From contig CBDUMS010000001.1 in NCBI GenBank assembly GCA_965368405.1, positions 1 to 64,000 of the forward strand: a DNA stretch of 64,000 nucleotides, in the 5' to 3' direction. The position numbers and the translations under genes were made by a program. The notes below the pieces were generated by a model that saw nothing but the letters and a program-made list of their open reading frames with translations, was not told the DNA's origin and made no database searches. The stretch's first letter is position 1, and every line of letters starts with the position of its first letter. Of this stretch, positions 20,617 to 29,316 are shown one piece after another. The DNA is from S012-113 sp965368405 (GTDB lineage Bacteria; Bacteroidota; Bacteroidia; Cytophagales; Cyclobacteriaceae).

Positions 20617-21831
20617 GTGAATAAGAAAAAAATTATCAATGACCCGCTTTATGGATTTATTACGATCTACTCCGAATTAATATTTGATGTAATTGAGACT
20701 CCTGAGTTCCAGCGCTTGAGAAGAATAAATCAGATGGGCATGGCTGATTTCGTTTACCCTGGCGCACTCCATACACGATTTCATCACGCCTTGGGAGCTA
20801 TGCATCTAATGAGTCGGGCCTTGGATAATTTAAGAGGGAAAGGCCATGAGATTTCCAATGAGGAGTATGAAGCAGCGTTACTTGCCATCTTGCTGCACGA
20901 TATTGGGCATGGGCCCTTCTCGCATTCTTTAGAGAATATTCTTCATCACGATGTTAACCATGAGGTTTTATCACTTGCTATCATGGATCGTCTTAACCAA
21001 CGATTTGGAGGTGCTTTGAATCTTTCCATTGCTATGTTCACGAATGAATACAAGCGACCATTTTTTCATCAATTAATCGCGAGTCAGCTGGATGTTGATC
21101 GACTTGATTATTTGAACAGAGATAGCTTCTTTACGGGAGTTTCAGAAGGCACAATTGGCGCTGAGCGAATTTTAAAGCTTCTGGATGTAGTAGATAACGA
21201 GATCGTTGTAGAAGAAAAAGGGATTTATAGTATCGAGCACTTCTTGAATGCTAGAAGATTAATGTATTGGCAGGTATACTTGCATAAAACTGGTTTGGCT
21301 GCAGATAAGATGCTCCTTAAAATAATTGGCCGAGCACGATTTGTTAAGAATGCACATACCAATTCAAGTAACCTATTAACACCGTTTGAAAACTACATCA
21401 ATAAAAATATGACGGCAGCAATAGGCGAAAAAGAACTTGATGCCTTTTGTAATTTAGACGATCATGACGTTTGGGCCTCCATAAAAAAATGGCAGCAATC
21501 CAGTGATCAGATACTCTCCTTCTTATCGAAATCTTTGCTTAACCGAAGGTTATTTAAAATCAAATTACAAAATGAAGATGTAGATAATGCACCCCATATA
21601 ATAAACCTTGGCAAGAATCTGGGACTGAGCACTACCGACCTCGCCTTTCTCTATGATGAAGGCAAGATAACCAATGCGGCCTATATTAAAACAGGTAAGA
21701 AGATCAAATTACTTAAAAAATCGGGTGAAGTAATTAATATTGAAGACGCGACCGACCTGCCAAATATAAAAGGCATGAGTAGTATTATCAGTAAGTACTA
21801 TTTCTGCTGGGCAAATGAGGTAAATTTGTAA
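20617..21831 (+). CDS. HD-domain phosphohydrolase (dNTPase/SAMHD1-like)
   Basis: A 404-residue HD-superfamily protein. Metal ligands are in RFHHALGAMHLM (first H) and LLHDIGHGPFSH (HD pair, near 91), with a later D in SQLDVDRLDYLNRDS. This pattern matches the SAMHD1/dGTPase branch, which removes triphosphate from dNTPs; the substrate here is not established. GTG start at 20617 (MNKKKIINDPLYGFI). It lies just upstream of lpxD, a frequent arrangement in the phylum, and its 3' end contains the lpxD promoter element. Confidence 0.9.
   Translation: MNKKKIINDPLYGFITIYSELIFDVIETPEFQRLRRINQMGMADFVYPGALHTRFHHALGAMHLMSRALDNLRGKGHEISNEEYEAALLAILLHDIGHGPFSHSLENILHHDVNHEVLSLAIMDRLNQRFGGALNLSIAMFTNEYKRPFFHQLIASQLDVDRLDYLNRDSFFTGVSEGTIGAERILKLLDVVDNEIVVEEKGIYSIEHFLNARRLMYWQVYLHKTGLAADKMLLKIIGRARFVKNAHTNSSNLLTPFENYINKNMTAAIGEKELDAFCNLDDHDVWASIKKWQQSSDQILSFLSKSLLNRRLFKIKLQNEDVDNAPHIINLGKNLGLSTTDLAFLYDEGKITNAAYIKTGKKIKLLKKSGEVINIEDATDLPNIKGMSSIISKYYFCWANEVNL
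21821..21828 (+). promoter_or_regulatory. -7 promoter element TAAATTTG for lpxD
   Basis: Exact TAnnTTTG match inside the last codons of the HD gene, 18 bases before the lpxD ATG. The same octamer lies before lpxC-fabZ (22873-22880), suggesting that the two lipid A genes share promoter architecture. Confidence 0.5.
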
Positions 21832-21846
21832 TATAAAATAAAGATA

Positions 21847-22875
21847 ATGGAGTTTACAGTTGCACAAATTGCTGAAATTTTAAATGGTACCGTTGAGGGT
21901 GACGGCAATGCCAAGCTATCGAGCTTTGGTAAGATTCAAGAAGCTGGTAAGGGTGTATTATCCTTTTTGGCAAATGATAAATACGAACAGTTTATCTATT
22001 CTTCGGAGGCAACTGCGATTATCGTTAGTAAGGATTTCCAGCCATCAGACTCTGTAAAGGCTATATTAATAAAGGTAGAAGATCCTTATGCGTCATTTTC
22101 GGCGCTTTTAGAATTCTATGAAAAGGCGACTACTGTTGAGAAATCCGGTATTGAAGAACCCGCCTTTATGGGTGAATCAAGCACGATTGGTGAGAATTAC
22201 TATCGCGGTGCATTCTCGTACATTGGTAATAATTGCAATATCGGTACAAACGTTAAAATCTATCCGCATTCGTATATTGGTGATAATTGCACAATCGGAG
22301 ATAATTCTATCGTATTTCCGGGAGCCAAAATCTATCAAGGTACTAAAATTGGTAAAAACTGTTTAATCCACGCAGGAGCTGTACTCGGAAGCGATGGCTT
22401 CGGATGGGCTCCACAAGCCGACGGCACCTATAGCGCTATTCCGCAATTAGGCAATGTGGAGCTTGAGGACAATGTGAGTATTGGCGCAAATACCACCATC
22501 GATTGCTCTACTTTCCCGAATAGCCCGACCTTGATTAGCCAGGGCTCCAAAATCGACAATCTAGTTATGCTGGCACATAATGTTGTTATTGGTAAGGATA
22601 CGGTAATAGCAGCACAAACTGGTATTTCAGGATCTACCACAGTTGGTGACAATTGTATTATCGCCGGACAAGTCGGTATTGTGGGACATCTTGATATAGC
22701 GAACAAAACTACCATAGCGGCACAAACCGGGATTTCACGCTCCATTAAGAAAGAGGGTGAAACTGTTTTTGGAACACCCGGCTTTAATATTCGTCAGTTT
22801 ATGAGCTCTTACGCGGTCTTTAAGAAGTTGCCAGAAATTTACAGGAGACTTAGTGAACTAGAGAAAAAAAGCTAA
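21847..22875 (+). CDS. lpxD: UDP-3-O-acylglucosamine N-acyltransferase
   Basis: Third step of lipid A synthesis: adds a hydroxyacyl chain from ACP to the 2-amino group of UDP-3-O-acylglucosamine. The 342-residue protein has an N-terminal uridine-binding domain (1-about 100, with GKGVLSFLANDKYEQF), then a left-handed beta-helix of hexapeptide repeats (I-G-x-N/x-C pattern) containing the catalytic histidine region MLAHNVVIGKD, and a C-terminal helix. ATG start, 15 bases after the HD gene. Confidence 0.97.
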   Translation: MEFTVAQIAEILNGTVEGDGNAKLSSFGKIQEAGKGVLSFLANDKYEQFIYSSEATAIIVSKDFQPSDSVKAILIKVEDPYASFSALLEFYEKATTVEKSGIEEPAFMGESSTIGENYYRGAFSYIGNNCNIGTNVKIYPHSYIGDNCTIGDNSIVFPGAKIYQGTKIGKNCLIHAGAVLGSDGFGWAPQADGTYSAIPQLGNVELEDNVSIGANTTIDCSTFPNSPTLISQGSKIDNLVMLAHNVVIGKDTVIAAQTGISGSTTVGDNCIIAGQVGIVGHLDIANKTTIAAQTGISRSIKKEGETVFGTPGFNIRQFMSSYAVFKKLPEIYRRLSELEKKS

Positions 22876-22880
22876 ATTTG
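22873..22880 (+). promoter_or_regulatory. -7 promoter element TAAATTTG for lpxC-fabZ
   Basis: Exact TAnnTTTG match that starts on the lpxD stop codon and ends 25 bases before the lpxC-fabZ ATG. It would allow lpxC-fabZ-lpxA to be transcribed separately from lpxD. Confidence 0.5.
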
Positions 22881-22905
22881 CCCCTTATTTTCTAATATCA
22901 TTCAA

Positions 22906-24297
22906 ATGTATCAAAAGCAGCATACGATAAAGAAATCTGTGACCTTGTCTGGGGTTGGGCTACATACTGGAGTGGATGCTAATATGACATTTCTGCCTGC
23001 ACCTATCGGACATGGAATAAAATACCAACGGGTTGATCTCGAAACACAACCTATAATTGATGCTGATGTTGATAACGTTGTTGATGTATCGCGTGGAACA
23101 AGCATCGAACAGAATGGTGCGCGTATAAACACCGTTGAGCATACTTTAGCCGCATTAGTAGGCTTGCAAATAGACAATGTGCTTATTCAATTAGATGGTC
23201 CCGAACCTCCCATAATGGATGGAAGCTCAATTCAGTTTATCAATAAGCTGAAAGAAGCCGGGCTGGAAGAGCAAAATGCCCTACGTGAGTTTATTGAAAT
23301 TGATGAAAGCATTTTCTACCGTGAGCCTGATCGCGAAGTTGAGATGGCCGCTTTGCCCCTCGACGACTTCAGAGTAACCGTAATGGTAGATTACAACTCG
23401 CCTGTCCTTGGCAGTCAGCATGCTTCTTTAAATGATATTACCCAGTTCGAGGAAGAAATTGCTAGTAGCCGAACTTTTTGTTTTTTACATGAGCTCGAAG
23501 CACTCTATAAGAATAAGCTAATTCAAGGTGGAGATTTAAATAATGCCATTGTTGTTGTCGATAGGGTTGTTTCTGAAAATGAACTCGATGATTTGGCTAA
23601 ATTATTTAATAAGCCAAAGGTTGAGGTTAAAACAGAAGGCATCCTGAATAATATTGAGCTTCATCACAAGAACGAACCCGCAAGACATAAGTTACTCGAT
23701 GTTATTGGTGATTTAGCGCTAGTAGGAAAGCCTATTAAAGCTCAGATTCTTGCTGCTCGCCCGGGTCATGCTGCAAATGTTGCCTTTGCAAAGAAGATTA
23801 AAAAATCGCTTTTAAAAGGGAAAGCCAATATTCCAAAATATAACCCATCGCAGGCCCCAGTTCTAGACATCAATCAGATCAGCTCGATTCTACCGCATCG
23901 TTATCCTTTTCTGTTAATTGATAAAATTATTCATTTAGATGACACCACCGTTGCCGGTATCAAGAATGTAACCATGAATGAGTTCTTTTTTCAAGGACAT
24001 TTCCCCGACAACCCGGTAATGCCAGGTGTGTTGCAAGTAGAAGCAATGGCTCAGATCGGTGGAATTCTGGTACTCAATACGGTACCTGATCCTGAGAACT
24101 ACTGGACGTATTTTCTGGGAATAGATAATTTCCGATTCCGTAAAATGGTGCTACCTGGCGATACATTAATTATTAAGTGTGAGCTAACGGCACCAATTAA
24201 GCGCGGTATTGCTAAAATGACAGGTCGAGCATACGTAGGAGACAAATTAGTTTGCGAGGGAGCCATGACCGCAAGTATTGTAAGAAGGGACGCATGA
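22906..24297 (+). CDS. lpxC-fabZ: Bifunctional LpxC deacetylase / FabZ dehydratase
   Basis: A natural fusion of two enzymes. LpxC (1-about 305) removes acetate from UDP-3-O-acyl-N-acetylglucosamine, the committed lipid A step; its zinc and catalytic residues are in TVEHTLAAL (near 76), HHKNEPARHKLLDVIGDLAL (near 250) and RPGHAANVAF. FabZ (about 315-463) dehydrates 3-hydroxyacyl-ACP; its motifs are ILPHRYPFLLIDKI, FFQGHFPDNPVMPGVLQVEA with catalytic H and E. Known: this fusion is characteristic of Bacteroidota and links two pathways that compete for 3-hydroxyacyl-ACP. Total length is 463 residues. The stop overlaps the lpxA start (ATGA). Confidence 0.97.
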   Translation: MYQKQHTIKKSVTLSGVGLHTGVDANMTFLPAPIGHGIKYQRVDLETQPIIDADVDNVVDVSRGTSIEQNGARINTVEHTLAALVGLQIDNVLIQLDGPEPPIMDGSSIQFINKLKEAGLEEQNALREFIEIDESIFYREPDREVEMAALPLDDFRVTVMVDYNSPVLGSQHASLNDITQFEEEIASSRTFCFLHELEALYKNKLIQGGDLNNAIVVVDRVVSENELDDLAKLFNKPKVEVKTEGILNNIELHHKNEPARHKLLDVIGDLALVGKPIKAQILAARPGHAANVAFAKKIKKSLLKGKANIPKYNPSQAPVLDINQISSILPHRYPFLLIDKIIHLDDTTVAGIKNVTMNEFFFQGHFPDNPVMPGVLQVEAMAQIGGILVLNTVPDPENYWTYFLGIDNFRFRKMVLPGDTLIIKCELTAPIKRGIAKMTGRAYVGDKLVCEGAMTASIVRRDA

Positions 24298-25073
24298 ACC
24301 AACCATTAGCATATATTCACCCACAGGCAAAAATTGCTCGAAACGTAGTAATAGAGCCTTTTTGCACGATTCACCAAAATGTTGTGATCGAGGAAGGAAC
24401 CTGGATTGGTTCGAACGTTACCATATTTGAAGGTGCTAGAATTGGAAAAAATGTGAAAATTTTCCCTGGTGCGGTTATTTCAGCGGCGCCACAGGATCTG
24501 AAATATAACGGAGAAGAAACCGAAGTCCATATTGGCGATAACACGGTAATTCGAGAGTGTGTTACCATTAGCCGTGGCACCAATGATAAACTACAAACCG
24601 TTATTGGCAGCAATTGCTTGCTAATGGCATATACCCACGTAGCGCACGACTGCACGATTGGCGACAATTGTATTTTAGCGAATGCGGTTCAGGTAGCTGG
24701 GCATGTAGTTATCGATGAATACGCGATAATCGGAGGCTCCTCCGCTGTGCATCAGTTCGTACATATTGGCGCCCATGTAATGGTATCAGGAGGGTCATTA
24801 ATCAGAAAAGATGTTCCGCCGTATACGAAAGCAGCACGCGAACCGTTATCCTACAGTGGTATTAATTCAATAGGATTGCGTCGTCGTGGTTATTCTTCTG
24901 AGAAGATCGCAGAGATACAAGAGCTTTATCGTTACCTGTATTTAAAAGGATTAAATAACTCGAAAGCCATCGACCTAATTGAACTTGAATTAAGGCCTTC
25001 AACCGAGCGAGATGAGATTGTACGCTTTGTTCGAAGCTCGGATCGTGGTGTTATGAAAGGCTATATGAATTAA
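24294..25073 (+). CDS. lpxA: UDP-N-acetylglucosamine acyltransferase
   Basis: First step of lipid A synthesis, transferring a hydroxyacyl chain from ACP to UDP-GlcNAc. The 259-residue length matches LpxA. Hexapeptide repeats fill residues 7-180; the catalytic histidine region is MAYTHVAHDCTIGDN (near 118-132), and the C-terminal helical domain begins with INSIGLRRRGYS. The start is ATG 24294, overlapping the lpxC-fabZ stop; the frame is open upstream but only inside fabZ. Confidence 0.97.
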   Translation: MNQPLAYIHPQAKIARNVVIEPFCTIHQNVVIEEGTWIGSNVTIFEGARIGKNVKIFPGAVISAAPQDLKYNGEETEVHIGDNTVIRECVTISRGTNDKLQTVIGSNCLLMAYTHVAHDCTIGDNCILANAVQVAGHVVIDEYAIIGGSSAVHQFVHIGAHVMVSGGSLIRKDVPPYTKAAREPLSYSGINSIGLRRRGYSSEKIAEIQELYRYLYLKGLNNSKAIDLIELELRPSTERDEIVRFVRSSDRGVMKGYMN

Positions 25074-25076
25074 ATA

Positions 25077-25084
25077 TATTTTTG
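25077..25084 (+). promoter_or_regulatory. -7 promoter element TATTTTTG for the lipoprotein gene
   Basis: Exact TAnnTTTG match directly after the lpxA stop, about 67 bases before the lipoprotein ATG at 25152. A closer one-mismatch site (TACCTTTA, 25106-25113) is also possible. Confidence 0.35.
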
Positions 25085-25151
25085 TTAACTAAATAAAATA
25101 TTAGTTACCTTTAAGCCATTCTTGGTATACAAATTATAAAAAAAAGAATTG

Positions 25152-25592
25152 ATGAAGACGAAATTAACGCTACTAGCCATTATCCTAATATCCGGCACTC
25201 TTTGGAGCAGTTGTAAAAAAGATCCACCACCTCCAAAAACACCTGAAGAGGAGCAAACAGAAAAGCTCGTGGGTACATGGATGGTTGCTACAGGGTCTAA
25301 TGCTGTTACCATATCTGGAACCGATGTTACGGAAGATTGGGCTGCATTTGAGCTAACCTTAACAGATGGGGGGTTTACAAGTGCTAATGCAAATTCTGCA
25401 GAAGTATGGCCTCCAAACGGTACATGGTCTTTTGCTACTGATGACGTAACAACTTTAATTCGTGGCGATGGTGTTGAAATCACGGTAAACGTGACTGAAA
25501 CTGCCCTATTAATGCAATTCACCTACTCTTCTTCTGGAGGAAGATTGGACGGTATTGATGGCAACTGGGTTTTCAATATGATTCCTAAGTAG
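25152..25592 (+). CDS. Hypothetical lipoprotein
   Basis: A 146-residue exported protein. The N-terminus MKTKLTLLAIILISGTLWSSC is a lipoprotein signal peptide with the lipobox ending at C21, followed by a lysine/proline-rich linker (KKDPPPPKTPEEEQ) and a compact domain (about 38-146) rich in beta strands, threonine, tryptophan and glycine (EKLVGTWMVATG ... GNWVFNMIPK). The repeated G-x-W pattern resembles lipocalin-like lipoproteins of Bacteroidota, but I cannot assign a family. The start is ATG 25152 rather than an in-frame TTG one codon upstream. It is monocistronic and followed by a strong terminator. Confidence 0.85.
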   Translation: MKTKLTLLAIILISGTLWSSCKKDPPPPKTPEEEQTEKLVGTWMVATGSNAVTISGTDVTEDWAAFELTLTDGGFTSANANSAEVWPPNGTWSFATDDVTTLIRGDGVEITVNVTETALLMQFTYSSSGGRLDGIDGNWVFNMIPK

Positions 25593-25612
25593 AGGAGATA
25601 TAATAAGAATCT

Positions 25613-25645
25613 AAAGGCTTGCTTCATTGAAGTAAGCCTTTTTTT
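25613..25645 (+). terminator. Rho-independent terminator after the lipoprotein gene
   Basis: AAGGCTTGCTT and AAGTAAGCCTT form an 11-bp stem with one G-T pair around a short loop, followed by seven T residues. It lies between the lipoprotein gene and the convergent end of mutS2 and is the clearest terminator in the window. Confidence 0.85.
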
Positions 25646-25654
25646 ATGGCCAAA

Positions 25655-28039
25655 TTATTTCAATGTTATAATTGTTGCGCCATCACCTCCGCGTTCAATA
25701 TGCTCATTTTCAAACTTTGCGACCTCTTTCCATTGCTTTAATTCTTGTCGTATCAATGACCTTAATACTCCGTTACCTTTACCGTGTATAATTTTAATGG
25801 TATTCTGGTTAAGCATAATGGCTTCATCGATAAAACGCTGAAGCAAAGGCAGGAGCTCCGACGCTCGTGTACCTCTAATATCGAGCGTTGGCGAAAATCC
25901 GGTCATTGCGCTATTCACGGTTTGATTTAAAGATCCTTGCGTTGGCTTATTCTTGATTTTCTTTAATTCTCTATTCGATACTTTTGTTAGGGAAGAAAGA
26001 GGAACGACTGACTGAAAATCGCCAATAAGCACTTTGGCCTTTTTCCCTTTAACCTCCAATACCTTCACCACTACATTTTTATCCTTTACCAAGGCATTAT
26101 CACCTGCTCTAATCTCACCCCTTTCTAACGTTACATCATCAGGCACTGGTTTTTTCTCCTCAGTTTTTACCTTATCAGCAAAACGCCCTAACGACTGTCT
26201 TATTTTCTTTGTTTCCTTCTTTTCGGCCTTATTCTCCTTGATATGCCGTATTGTCTTTTCAATCTCACGATTAGTTTTTGTAAGAATTTGTGAAGCCTCC
26301 TGTTTTGCAAGGTTAATGATTTCCTTCTGGCGTCCTTCCAGCTTCTTCTTTAGCTCGTTATACTCTTTTTGCAGTCGCTCTAGCTCCGTTTCCTTATGGA
26401 GTAGCTTGTTATTCTGAACTTCATATTTTCGCTTCTCATTTTCCAGGCTAGTTAAGAGTTTCTCAATCTCGATTTGTGAGGCTCCTACTCCCTTTTTTGC
26501 ATCCTCTATGATCTCATCTGGCAACCCTGTTTGTGAGGCGACTTCTAAAGAAAATGAGCTCCCCGGCCTCCCAATTGTTATTTGATATAATGGCTTAAGG
26601 TGATCCAGGTCAAAGAGCATAGCCGCATTAATAATACCTTTTGCCTCCTCAGAGAATAATTTAAGGTTACTGAAGTGAGTTGTAATTATGCCGAACGGTT
26701 TATTAGCCAAAAGTTTCTTTAAAACTGCTTCCGCAATTGCTCCTCCAAAACTGGGGTCCGTACCTGACCCAAATTCATCAATTAATATCAAGGAATCGCC
26801 AGAAGCTTTTGAAAGCATCAATTTCATATTACTTAAGTGCGAGCTATACGTGCTCAAATCATTATCAATAGATTGCTCGTCGCCAATATCAAGAATTATG
26901 TCACTAAAAATCCGTACAGAAGAGTTGGCATCAGCGCAGGGCAGCAAACCATGCTGAAGCATTAATTGATTTAGCCCAACACTTTTAAGCGCGACGCTTT
27001 TGCCACCGGCATTCGGACCAGAAATAAGCAAAATTCTGTGTTCTTCATTAAGCTCAATTGAATGAGGCACAACTTTTCGTGAAGTGTCCTTGAAAGACTG
27101 CTCCAATAGAGGATGTCGTAAGGCCTTCCAGCTAACCTTGTCTGCGGTTAGAATCGGCATATTGGCATCAAGCGATCGGGCCAGTTTGGTCTTTGCCCAG
27201 AGTAAATCGATTTTGGCTAAAAATTTTGTGCTAGCAAGGAGGTCTACACTGTTTTGACCAATTAAGTCGGTTAGCTTGGTTAGTATTTTTCTAATTTCGC
27301 GCGATTCAGCTATCTGTAATTCTCTGATTTTATTATTTGAGTCAAGAATCGCCGCCGGTTCCAGATAGACAATATTGCCTGTAGAAGACTCATCATGAAC
27401 AAAGCCTTGGATCTGCCTTTTGTGAGAAGCGATTACAGGAATTACCATCCTGCCATCGCGCACACCAATTGACGCTCCATCCGGAATAAAACCACTTGTC
27501 TTGGCTTGCTTGAATACCGTGTTAATCTTTTTTCTAAGCGATCCTTCTTCGCTCATCATCTGCCTTCTCAGGGCACGAAGTTCACTGCTCGCCGAATCTA
27601 ATATAAAGCCCTTTTCATCAACACTGCGTTGCAGAACCGCCTGCAAGTCATGTAGCAAATTAAAATCGTGGTCTAACTTTTTAAGGGAATCGTATTTATT
27701 ATAGCTTCCCTTCAAAAAATCTACTAGGATATGAGCCGCTTGAATATTAGATAAAACCTGATATAATTCATGACCATCAAGCCAGTTTCCTCCTATTTCA
27801 CTTTTGGCAAGGAGGTTTTCGATGGGGTTAATTGCACCAAAAGCTGGCAGTTCTACTTCAGTTAAGTAAATTCTGAAATCTGCGACCTGTTGTAATTCCA
27901 GCTCAATTTTAGATCTATCTTCAGTAAACTCGAGTGCCTCAACCAAGCCAACACCTAGCGCTGATAAACAATTCTGTTTAAGCTGCTGAATAATGGTATT
28001 AAAACCAAGTTTCTCTTTAATGTCCCCCGGATGGATCAT
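25655..28039 (-). CDS. mutS2: Endonuclease MutS2
   Basis: A 794-residue MutS2 protein: core/lever region (1-about 310), ABC-type ATPase with Walker A GPNAGGKS (near 340) and Walker B LILIDEFGSGTDPSFG (near 420), a long charged coiled coil (about 500-640), and a C-terminal Smr nuclease domain with LDIRGTRASE and IIHGKGNGVLRS (about 715-790). Known: MutS2 suppresses homologous recombination by cutting joint molecules, and in Bacillus it splits collided ribosomes. It lacks the mismatch-recognition domain of MutS. It overlaps the upstream DUF4296 gene by 4 bases. ATG start. Confidence 0.95.
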   Translation of the reverse strand: MIHPGDIKEKLGFNTIIQQLKQNCLSALGVGLVEALEFTEDRSKIELELQQVADFRIYLTEVELPAFGAINPIENLLAKSEIGGNWLDGHELYQVLSNIQAAHILVDFLKGSYNKYDSLKKLDHDFNLLHDLQAVLQRSVDEKGFILDSASSELRALRRQMMSEEGSLRKKINTVFKQAKTSGFIPDGASIGVRDGRMVIPVIASHKRQIQGFVHDESSTGNIVYLEPAAILDSNNKIRELQIAESREIRKILTKLTDLIGQNSVDLLASTKFLAKIDLLWAKTKLARSLDANMPILTADKVSWKALRHPLLEQSFKDTSRKVVPHSIELNEEHRILLISGPNAGGKSVALKSVGLNQLMLQHGLLPCADANSSVRIFSDIILDIGDEQSIDNDLSTYSSHLSNMKLMLSKASGDSLILIDEFGSGTDPSFGGAIAEAVLKKLLANKPFGIITTHFSNLKLFSEEAKGIINAAMLFDLDHLKPLYQITIGRPGSSFSLEVASQTGLPDEIIEDAKKGVGASQIEIEKLLTSLENEKRKYEVQNNKLLHKETELERLQKEYNELKKKLEGRQKEIINLAKQEASQILTKTNREIEKTIRHIKENKAEKKETKKIRQSLGRFADKVKTEEKKPVPDDVTLERGEIRAGDNALVKDKNVVVKVLEVKGKKAKVLIGDFQSVVPLSSLTKVSNRELKKIKNKPTQGSLNQTVNSAMTGFSPTLDIRGTRASELLPLLQRFIDEAIMLNQNTIKIIHGKGNGVLRSLIRQELKQWKEVAKFENEHIERGGDGATIITLK

Positions 28040-28386
28040 TCGTCATATGCACTTTCTCTCATCAAGACCTGCTTTAAACTCAAGCTATCTATAACTGCGG
28101 CATATATTATTTCCAATTGCTCTGGTCGTTCTAAATAGTACTGATAACTATTAATAAAAATACTGTCGGTGGTACCGTGTTGCTTGTACAATAGTTTTTC
28201 TACCATCGAAAACACCACTTGAGCGCTATCCGTATTCAGTCTGAGATCTTGTACGTTCGCCTCGGCAATGTGAAGATCGATCAAAAAATTAACCATTTCA
28301 TCTTCAGACATCACGCCATCTGACGCAGACTTTTTACCACAGCTTGAAGCCATTAGTATAATTATGACAAAAAATAATTTATTCAC
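28036..28386 (-). CDS. DUF4296 lipoprotein
   Basis: A 116-residue exported protein with signal peptide and lipobox ending at the cysteine in MASSCGKK (C16). The mature part is helical, with EDEMVNFLIDLHIAEANV matching the DUF4296 family of Bacteroidota. Function unknown. The start is GTG at 28386. It sits upstream of and overlaps mutS2 by 4 bases, so they are co-transcribed; no functional link is known. Confidence 0.85.
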   Translation of the reverse strand: MNKLFFVIIILMASSCGKKSASDGVMSEDEMVNFLIDLHIAEANVQDLRLNTDSAQVVFSMVEKLLYKQHGTTDSIFINSYQYYLERPEQLEIIYAAVIDSLSLKQVLMRESAYDE

Positions 28387-28390
28387 TTTC

Positions 28391-28398
28391 CAAAAATA
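28391..28398 (-). promoter_or_regulatory. -7 promoter element TATTTTTG for DUF4296-mutS2
   Basis: Exact TAnnTTTG match on the minus strand, four bases upstream of the GTG start, implying a leaderless or nearly leaderless transcript. Confidence 0.45.
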
Positions 28399-28428
28399 CT
28401 ATTATTGCACATTATTAGAGCATAAATC

Positions 28429-29316
28429 TTGCCAGGGATGAGGGAGCTTGTAAAGAAGCTAAGGAAATACGAAATACAGATAAGGAAAGCGATCAACTCT
28501 CAAATGCAGGGAGACTTCTATTCCGTCTTTAAAGGGACCGGTATAGAGTTTGAAGATATAAGGCTCTACCAATACGGCGATGATATAAGGGCTATAGATT
28601 GGCGATCAACGGCCAAGTATGATCATACCTTCGTAAAAGTTTATAAAGAAACTAAAGAGCAATCTGTTTTTTTTCTAGTAGATATTAGCGCTTCGCAACA
28701 AATTGGTGTACCTGGTAAACAAAAGATTGATATTGGCAAAGAAATTTGCGGTGTACTATCGTTGGTTGCCTTGCGTGAATCGAGCCAGGTAGGTCTAATT
28801 TCTTATTCAGACCAAAAAGAGAAGTTTGTAAGGGCGGCAAAAGGAAATAAGCATGCTTATGAGATTATTGCAGCTCTTTTCGATCACAAACCAATATCTA
28901 CGAAGACGAATCTAAATAAAGCCATTATCTATGCGCTCAATGCCATAAAAAGACGGAGTATAATCATTTTTATTTCTGATTTTATAGATGAGAATTATTT
29001 CGATAATTTGAAAGCAATGGCAAAGCGGCACGATTTAGTGGTGTTGCACATAAGCGATAAGAGAGAAACCAGTATTCCCAGTCTGGGTATTGTTCCAATC
29101 TTCGATAAAGAAAATAATACACGAAAATGGGTAAATACCTCATCTAATCATTTTAGAAATAGTATCCATGAAACTTATGTTGAAAAGGCGGATGTATTAG
29201 AAAATTTCTGTAAAAAACATCAAATCAACTATTTAGATATTGATACGGATGAAGATTATGTTCCCAAGCTAATCAAAATGTTTAAGGTTAGAAATCAGTC
29301 ATTAAAACGTGGATAA
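28429..29316 (+). CDS. DUF58 domain protein of a Bat-type locus
   Basis: A 295-residue soluble protein with a degenerate von Willebrand A-like fold. Typical DUF58 markers are GDFYSVFKGTGIEFEDIRLYQ followed by GDDIRAIDWRSTAKYD (near 43-62), and FFLVDISASQQIG as the MIDAS-like loop. Known: DUF58 proteins are normally partnered with a MoxR ATPase and Bat membrane proteins. Start is TTG 28429 or, perhaps better, ATG 28438 (MRELVKKLRKYE). It overlaps the next gene by 8 bases. No MoxR gene is in the window. Confidence 0.92.
   Translation: MPGMRELVKKLRKYEIQIRKAINSQMQGDFYSVFKGTGIEFEDIRLYQYGDDIRAIDWRSTAKYDHTFVKVYKETKEQSVFFLVDISASQQIGVPGKQKIDIGKEICGVLSLVALRESSQVGLISYSDQKEKFVRAAKGNKHAYEIIAALFDHKPISTKTNLNKAIIYALNAIKRRSIIIFISDFIDENYFDNLKAMAKRHDLVVLHISDKRETSIPSLGIVPIFDKENNTRKWVNTSSNHFRNSIHETYVEKADVLENFCKKHQINYLDIDTDEDYVPKLIKMFKVRNQSLKRG

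Noticed and set aside
20610..20617. TATTCTTG as a -7 element for the HD gene
   Set aside because: It has one mismatch and runs into the GTG start, so transcription would begin inside the coding region.
22428..22745. Minus-strand open frame opposite lpxD
   Set aside because: Shadow of the hexapeptide repeats; its own repeated pattern mirrors them.
25085..25522. Minus-strand open frame of about 145 codons opposite the lipoprotein gene
   Set aside because: The plus-strand gene has a convincing signal peptide, lipobox and terminator; the antisense frame has low-complexity S/V/T composition.
26034..26417. Plus-strand open frame inside mutS2
   Set aside because: Composition rich in S, F and L, typical of the complement of a lysine/glutamate-rich coiled coil.
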